Assembly (NCBI GenBank): GCA_001801575.1
Contig: MGYC01000008.1
Coordinates: forward strand, 110,868 to 148,608
Length of the DNA stretch: 37,741 bases
Reading direction: 5' to 3'
DNA from: Gammaproteobacteria bacterium RIFCSPHIGHO2_12_FULL_41_20
GTDB lineage: Bacteria > Pseudomonadota > Gammaproteobacteria > DSM-16500
Numbering within the stretch: the first letter of the stretch is position 1; each line of letters opens with the position of its first letter. Shown in pieces: positions 32,981 to 37,741 of this stretch. The notes beneath the pieces were generated by a model, which saw nothing but the letters and a program-made list of their open reading frames with translations, was not told the origin of the DNA and searched no databases. The position numbers and the translations under genes were made by a program.

Positions 32981-34444
32981 GTGGTACCACATACTGAAAT
33001 AACACGACAAGATTTACTGTGTTTAGACTATGATGCTAATCAGCCATTTACAGTACTGCTTGCAGATGGCTCTACTTTATATTGCGAGAAAGTAATTCGC
33101 ATTGTTCCGCAGCGTCGTGTCGTGGTATTTGCCACATGGAATAATAAACCAGTTGTTGCCAAATTATTATTTAGTCAGCGTGGATTAGAACAATTTACAC
33201 GTGAAGTAGTTGGTATTCAAACATTAGTAAGAAACAGTATTCCTACGCCCACATTATATTTTTCTGATACTTCCGATGATAAACGTTTTTATGTGTTAAT
33301 TTTTGAGCGTATTGTTAATGCGTTTAGTGTGGACACGTATATGCACACTATGGTGAATGATATGGAAAGGGCAGTATTGATCGAAACTTTGGTGATGGAA
33401 TTAGCAACCCAGCATGCTTTAGGTATAGTTCAGCATGATTTGCATTTAAAAAATTTTTTATATAAGAAAACATTCGATGATTATGAAAACCCTGTATTAT
33501 ACACATTAGACGGAGCACAGGTTGAGCAGAGGCAGGCACCGTTGGAAAAGAAAGCCAGTATAGAAAACTTAGCCTTATTGTTATCGCAGCTTAGTATTAC
33601 GCTAGAAGACGAGCAGGAAAAGTTATTTCAATATTATACACGCTTACGTGGATGGATTAGCAAAGATAATCAGATAGGTAAGCTAAAACAAATCATTGCC
33701 TACTGGCATCGATATCGTTGGCAGCGATATAAGAAGAAAATATTTCGTTCTTGTAGCCAGTTTGCTAAGTTTAAATATCAACATTGGCGAGGGATGATGG
33801 AGCGGTCTTTCCAGTCACCTACGCTAGTCCAATTTTTACATAATCCTGAGGCCATTTTTTCTCATCCAGATACGGTGATTCTTAAGGCAGGACGTTCCGC
33901 TACTGTAGTCAAAGTGACTATGGATAGTCACGTGTTAGTGGTGAAACGATATAATATTAAAAATTGGGGACATCGTTTATGCCGAGCTTTAAGAACGACG
34001 CGTGCACGGAAATCTTGGTATATGGCACAGAAATTATATTTTTTTGGGATTCCTACTGCTAAGGTCGTTGCTTATATTGAACAACGTTGTTTAGGACTGC
34101 ATGGCAAATCTTATCTGGTAATGGAGTGGGTGCCTGGGGTACGTGGGGATGTATTTTTCTCGCAATCTATTGATGTATTCTCTATCGTAAAAAGTTTACT
34201 GCTGTTAATAGTTAATTTGGCGAAATTGAAAATGACGCATGGAGATTGGAAAATAACAAATATTTTTATCAATCAATATCAACGACCGCTTTTTATTGAC
34301 TTGGATGGCATGCGTGAACATAAGTATATGGGTTTTTTGCGCAAAAAACTCAACAAAGAAATACAACGTTTATTAGATAATTTTCGTGATCAGCCAGAGA
34401 TTCAGCAAGTATTTATGCGGGTTTTTGCAGAGGAGATGAGGTAG
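32981..34444 (+). CDS. Tandem LPS kinase-like protein (WapQ-like)
   Basis: This 487-residue protein has two divergent Kdo/WaaP-type kinase domains. The first (about 1-225) has VVAKLLFSQRGLEQFTREVV, VQHDLHLKNFLY (catalytic HDLHxKN) and LDGA in place of DFG. The second (about 265-487) has HVLVVKRYNIKNWGHRLCRA, MTHGDWKITNIFI (HGDxxxxN) and FIDLDGMREH. Both keep Lys, Asp and Asn positions, so both may be active. A protein of this design follows waaG-waaP in Pseudomonas aeruginosa. The GTG start at 32981 has AAGAGGA five bases upstream. It probably phosphorylates the LPS core. Confidence 0.82.
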   Translation: MVPHTEITRQDLLCLDYDANQPFTVLLADGSTLYCEKVIRIVPQRRVVVFATWNNKPVVAKLLFSQRGLEQFTREVVGIQTLVRNSIPTPTLYFSDTSDDKRFYVLIFERIVNAFSVDTYMHTMVNDMERAVLIETLVMELATQHALGIVQHDLHLKNFLYKKTFDDYENPVLYTLDGAQVEQRQAPLEKKASIENLALLLSQLSITLEDEQEKLFQYYTRLRGWISKDNQIGKLKQIIAYWHRYRWQRYKKKIFRSCSQFAKFKYQHWRGMMERSFQSPTLVQFLHNPEAIFSHPDTVILKAGRSATVVKVTMDSHVLVVKRYNIKNWGHRLCRALRTTRARKSWYMAQKLYFFGIPTAKVVAYIEQRCLGLHGKSYLVMEWVPGVRGDVFFSQSIDVFSIVKSLLLLIVNLAKLKMTHGDWKITNIFINQYQRPLFIDLDGMREHKYMGFLRKKLNKEIQRLLDNFRDQPEIQQVFMRVFAEEMR

Positions 34445-34452
34445 TGGCATAG

Positions 34453-34475
34453 GGGGTGTATAATACTTGCACCCC
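34453..34475 (+). terminator. Possible hairpin after the LPS kinase gene
   Basis: GGGGTG and CACCCC form a 6-bp GC stem around 11 bases, eight bases after the stop. No T-run follows, so termination is doubtful. A TATAAT lies in the loop. Confidence 0.35.
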
Positions 34476-34546
34476 ATTAAGAGTGGATTTAAAATATACA
34501 GTTATTCATGTATTGACGATTTTAAAAACAGATAACGAGGTGTGCA

Positions 34547-35626
34547 ATGGATACCCGAGCAAACCCCTTCGATCGCTTACCCCCTGACATTTTACAATAC
34601 GAGCTGCCTAAGTATCTGAGCGGCGACGATATGGTTGCTCTTTCCCAAACATCACGTTCTGCCCATGCCCTGTTCCAACCTCTATTATACGATAAAGGTA
34701 GTCTACCTTTGTTAAAACAAGCCCTCGATCATGCGGCGCGGGGGGAGTGGGATGACGTCGATACATTATTACAGCAAACGCCTGAGTTATTGACGTATCG
34801 TGGCACGATACAACATCATGGAAGATATAAATTGGTTAATCGCACTATTTGGCAAATCGCATTAATGAATGACGAAGGTGAGAATGTTGATGTCATGTTT
34901 CAAAGACATTTTGCACAATTGCCCAATGGATTAGAAGAAATGGCCAGACAAGTCCAGGAGGTTTTTCCGGATGGAAAGATGATTAAATATGATGGATGGA
35001 ACTTGGAAAAAGCATTAGACCTTTTCAACTCTGTTTTAGGTGCCATTAAGAGAGATAAGACGATTGACGAAAATAATTTGAATAAAATGAATGATGACAC
35101 CAAACAAGCCCTACAAGCGTTTTATGATTATGTGACGCCTAAACCCTCTGACGCATTCACGAAAGGATTGTTGTTTGATATTCGATTATTTCAAACGGTA
35201 TTACAAAAATATGGTCAAAAATTTGATGAATTAAACTGGAACCAGCGTGTATTTTATGGTGTTAAGCTCTGGGATTATTTAGTGAGATTGCTGCCGACGG
35301 GCTATTTGCGACCGCTATGTCAGGGACTTTATAGCATAGTAGATCACAATGCACCGTTATCGGTGAATGGTTGCAAGTTACGAACAGGTGCTGGTATTGG
35401 TAATGGCGCGGCGGTTCTTCCTCTTGATTCGGATACTCGTTTCGTTTTTGGCCAGGATTTTATTAGTATATTTGGCTTTGGTGAGCGTGGCTGTCGCAGG
35501 ATGGATGGGGAGACGCGCAGCACGTGGGCTTGGAAAACTTATCTTATGTTGAGCAAAAACAACAAGCAGAAGGAGTTTCATGCCGCCCTTGCAGCAACAC
35601 TCACACCCACACTCGGTAGGTCGTAA
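34547..35626 (+). CDS. F-box protein, candidate ubiquitin-pathway effector
   Basis: This is a 359-residue protein. Residues 7-47 (PFDRLPPDILQYELPKYLSG then DDMVALSQTSRSAHALFQP) form a clear F-box: the L-P-x-(D/E)-I-L start, central L-S helix and trailing S-R-x-x-x-x-L-x-x-P. F-boxes dock on Skp1 of eukaryotic SCF ubiquitin ligases and in bacteria occur almost only in host-directed effectors. Residues 53-110 (ALDHAARGEWDDVDTLLQQT, PELLTYRGT) resemble an ankyrin-like segment seen in many Legionella proteins. The remainder is helical, with a basic, glycine-rich C-terminus (CKLRTGAGIGNGAAVLPL). It has no signal peptide. GAGGTG precedes the ATG. It is a single-gene unit. Confidence 0.82.
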   Translation: MDTRANPFDRLPPDILQYELPKYLSGDDMVALSQTSRSAHALFQPLLYDKGSLPLLKQALDHAARGEWDDVDTLLQQTPELLTYRGTIQHHGRYKLVNRTIWQIALMNDEGENVDVMFQRHFAQLPNGLEEMARQVQEVFPDGKMIKYDGWNLEKALDLFNSVLGAIKRDKTIDENNLNKMNDDTKQALQAFYDYVTPKPSDAFTKGLLFDIRLFQTVLQKYGQKFDELNWNQRVFYGVKLWDYLVRLLPTGYLRPLCQGLYSIVDHNAPLSVNGCKLRTGAGIGNGAAVLPLDSDTRFVFGQDFISIFGFGERGCRRMDGETRSTWAWKTYLMLSKNNKQKEFHAALAATLTPTLGRS

Positions 35627-35701
35627 GCACAGTTGAAAGAGATCCTAGAGGTATTGTTATCATGCTAATGTTGGATGAGATAAAGATTTATTTTTTAACT
35701 C

Positions 35702-37615
35702 TCAATTTTTCTCTCGTTCTTTTATCAACTGTTCCACTACGGTTGGATCAGCTAATGTAGACGTATCACCGAGATTTTCCGTATCATTCGTGGCTATTTT
35801 GTGCAATAAACGTCGCATAATTTTTCCGGAACGGGTTTTCGGTAACTCTGCTGCCCACTGAATATACTCAGGCGTAGCAATAGGCCCTATATGTTGTCGC
35901 ACAGTGTGGATAATTTCTTGTTTGAGTTTTTCAGAAGGAGTCGCGTCAGTTTTTAGTGTAACAAACGCATAAATACAATCCCCTTTTATAGCATGCGGTA
36001 TAGGAACAACAGCGGCTTCTGAAACGTTAGTGTGCTGTAGTAAAGCACTTTCTACTTCTTGTGTGCCAATACGATGCCCCGACACTTTAATCACGTCATC
36101 GCTGCGGCCGCGAATCCAGAAATATCCTTCTGTATCTTGATAAGCGAAGTCACCCGTTAAGTAATATCCAGGAAATTTCTTAAAATACGTATCAATGAAA
36201 CGATTACGATCACCATAAACTGTTTCCATCATGCCAGGCCAAGGTTGCTTGATGATAAGTTCTCCCATGGTATCCATTTTAACCGCCTCGCCTTTATCAT
36301 TGACAATGTCTGGAATAATACCGAAAAATGGCCAGGCAGCTGAACCGGGTTTTAATGGGGTGACACCTGGGATGGGGCTGATTAATACGCCACCGGTTTC
36401 TGTTTGCCACCACGTATCAACAATGGGGCAACGTTGGTAGCCAATGACTTCGTAATACCATTTCCATACTTCAGGATTGATAGGCTCTCCTACTGTGCCG
36501 AGCAGGCGCAGCGTTTTTCGCGAAGTCGTATTTACCCAGTGATCACCCGCTTGGCGTATTGCCCGGATAGCAGTAGGAGCGGTATAGAAAATAGTGACTT
36601 TGTGTTTATCAACCACTTCCCAATAACGTGCTGGAGAAGGATAATTTGGCACACCTTCAAATATCAGTGTGGTTGCTCCATTTAATAAGGGACCATAGAC
36701 AAGGTAGGAATGACCAGTAATCCAGCCTATATCAGCTGTGCACCAATAAATATCTCCTTCATGATAATCAAAAATATATTTATGGGTAATGGCAGCATAA
36801 AGTAAATACCCTGCGGTAGTATGCAAAATGCCTTTAGGATTACCTGTGGAGCCAGAGGTATACAAAATAAATAGAGGATCAGTGGCTTGCATCACTGCTG
36901 CTGGCGCTTCTGTAGTAGCCTGCACCATGGCTTCGTGATACCAAACATCACGTTGTTTATTCCAGGGTATAGTGTTCTTGGTACGCTGTATGACGATGAC
37001 AGTTTTTACTTGTGGGCAGTGTTGTAGTGCTGTATCCACATTTTCTTTTAGCGGAATACGTTTGCCACTGCGTATCCCTTCATTGGCAGTAATAACAAGA
37101 CGGCAGTCTGCATCCAGAATACGACTTTTTAACGAGCCCGCAGAAAAGCCACCAAATACGACAGAGTGAATTGCACCCATGCGGGCACAGGCTAGCATGG
37201 CAATTATAGCTTCCGGAATCATGGGCATATAAATGCATACACGGTCACCTTTATGGAGGCCGTGATTTTTTAACGCTTGGGTGAATTGGCAAACTTGTTG
37301 ATGTAATTCTTGGTAAGTTAAGGTTTTTGATTCTTGAGGATTATCGCCTTCCCAAATTAAAGCGATTTGTTCACTGCGTTGCGGTAAATGCCGGTCTAGA
37401 CAATTATAGGCTGCATTCAATTGCCCGCCTGCAAACCATTTGACATTTAGCTGCTTAAAGTCGCCTTGTACTACATGATCCCAAGGTTTAAACCAAGTTA
37501 GAAATTTTTTTGCTTGTTCACCCCAAAATCCTTGAGGGTCTTTAATTGAGCGTTGATATAATTCGTGATATTGAGTACTGGTCAAATACTGACGTATAGG
37601 GTTATGTAGGGTCAT
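35702..37615 (-). CDS. acs: Acetyl-CoA synthetase
   Basis: Activates acetate to acetyl-CoA through acetyl-AMP. The protein is 637 residues from ATG 37615 (E. coli 652). ANL-family motifs are present: P-loop FILYTSGSTGNPKGILHTT, WWQTETGGVLISPIPG, YLTGDFAYQDTEGYFWIRGR and DDVIKVSGHRIGTQEVE. The C-terminal PKTRSGKIMRRLL carries the lysine that is acetylated in homologues to switch the enzyme off. AAAGGA lies about 11 bases before this ATG; the in-frame ATG at 37642 has no ribosome site. It is convergent with the F-box gene, and a family A element begins 60 bp upstream. Confidence 0.95.
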   Translation of the reverse strand: MTLHNPIRQYLTSTQYHELYQRSIKDPQGFWGEQAKKFLTWFKPWDHVVQGDFKQLNVKWFAGGQLNAAYNCLDRHLPQRSEQIALIWEGDNPQESKTLTYQELHQQVCQFTQALKNHGLHKGDRVCIYMPMIPEAIIAMLACARMGAIHSVVFGGFSAGSLKSRILDADCRLVITANEGIRSGKRIPLKENVDTALQHCPQVKTVIVIQRTKNTIPWNKQRDVWYHEAMVQATTEAPAAVMQATDPLFILYTSGSTGNPKGILHTTAGYLLYAAITHKYIFDYHEGDIYWCTADIGWITGHSYLVYGPLLNGATTLIFEGVPNYPSPARYWEVVDKHKVTIFYTAPTAIRAIRQAGDHWVNTTSRKTLRLLGTVGEPINPEVWKWYYEVIGYQRCPIVDTWWQTETGGVLISPIPGVTPLKPGSAAWPFFGIIPDIVNDKGEAVKMDTMGELIIKQPWPGMMETVYGDRNRFIDTYFKKFPGYYLTGDFAYQDTEGYFWIRGRSDDVIKVSGHRIGTQEVESALLQHTNVSEAAVVPIPHAIKGDCIYAFVTLKTDATPSEKLKQEIIHTVRQHIGPIATPEYIQWAAELPKTRSGKIMRRLLHKIATNDTENLGDTSTLADPTVVEQLIKEREKN

Positions 37616-37675
37616 GATGCATAAGTCCTTTTCTAGGATCATGCCAGAATAGAGCCATGCTTATCCAGGAGTTCC

Positions 37676-37741
37676 TGCTGAATAAAGGATGGCAAGCGGA
37701 TAGGTAGCAGTTCCCGCTAACACTGTCATCCTGAGCGTCAG
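37676..37741. repeat. Family A palindromic element, cut by the window end
   Basis: CAGGAGTTCCTGCTGA at 37676 matches the family A left end. After a private stretch the sequence TTCCCGCTAACACTGTCATC followed by CTGAGCGT (37711-37738) repeats the inner units of the elements at 13.9 and 25.1 kb. The second arm would lie beyond the window. It sits upstream of acs. Confidence 0.65.

Noticed and set aside
34478-34495. A TTAA...TTAA pair upstream of the F-box gene resembling a PmrA box.
   Set aside because: The half-sites start 12 bp apart, not 11, and the surrounding bases do not match the box.
1-37741. A secretion system, phage, toxin-antitoxin locus or defence island.
   Set aside because: No gene in the window carries such signatures. 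The small frameshifted gene at 7482 could be a partner gene, but evidence for a toxin-immunity pair is lacking.

Overview
This window is a stretch of gammaproteobacterial chromosome, AT-leaning and roughly 40% GC by eye. It most likely comes from a host-associated member of the Legionellales (Legionella/Coxiella/Berkiella-like). Two lines of evidence support this. The housekeeping genes (parE/parC, ubiK, hemCDXY, def-fmt-rsmB, guaC, maeA, acs, waaG/waaP) look gammaproteobacterial. Between them sit genes with eukaryote-type modules: ankyrin repeats, an F-box, a textbook IQ calmodulin-binding motif, and long orphan coiled-coil or helical-repeat proteins. The genus cannot be fixed from sequence reading alone.

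Layout. 1-2 kb: 5'-truncated OPT-family transporter, overlapped tail to tail by an orphan helical protein gene (1927-3171). 3.2-8.6 kb: accessory block with a palindromic element, a coiled-coil orphan, a large ankyrin/helical-repeat protein that shares a repeat motif with the first orphan, a frameshifted small gene, and a likely permuted papain-fold protein. 8.9-15.1 kb (all minus strand): speE-like, ubiK, nudF, parE and parC, interrupted by two palindromic elements. 15.2-19.2 kb: heme operon hemC-hemD-hemX-hemY, with a hairpin element between hemX and hemY. 19.4-23.3 kb: def-fmt-rsmB-guaC, tightly packed. 23.3-25.0 kb: malic enzyme on minus. 25.1-25.4 kb: a nest of three repeat families. 25.4-26.6 kb: TauE/SafE permease plus DUF1634 partner. 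26.7-27.3 kb: IQ-motif protein with a PmrA-box-like sequence upstream. 27.6-29.5 kb: outer-membrane barrel, gmhB, plsC. 29.6-31.0 kb: DUF3298-like secreted protein and a lipoprotein, overlapping ATGA. 31.1-34.4 kb: LPS-core genes, a WaaG-WaaP fusion followed by a tandem-kinase protein. 34.5-35.6 kb: F-box protein. 35.7-37.6 kb: acs on minus. 37.7 kb: the start of another palindromic element, cut by the window end.

How it fits together. gmhB, the waaG-waaP fusion and the tandem kinase supply LPS inner-core synthesis and phosphorylation. hemCDXY makes uroporphyrinogen III and carries the membrane partners of the heme pathway. The eukaryotic-like genes are candidate type IVB effectors; no secretion genes lie in the window.

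The most unusual feature is a dense set of small non-autonomous palindromic elements of at least three families. Family A has CAGGAG ends and two copies with exact 9-bp target duplications. Family B has two identical copies in opposite orientation, one between parE and parC. Family C has GGGTCT ends and TA flanks. One family C copy sits inside a gene: with its duplicated TA it adds exactly 162 bp (54 codons), interrupts a signal peptide and leaves the reading frame open. Removing it on paper restores a perfect signal peptide. A family A copy is inserted into a collapsed family C copy, giving a relative insertion order.
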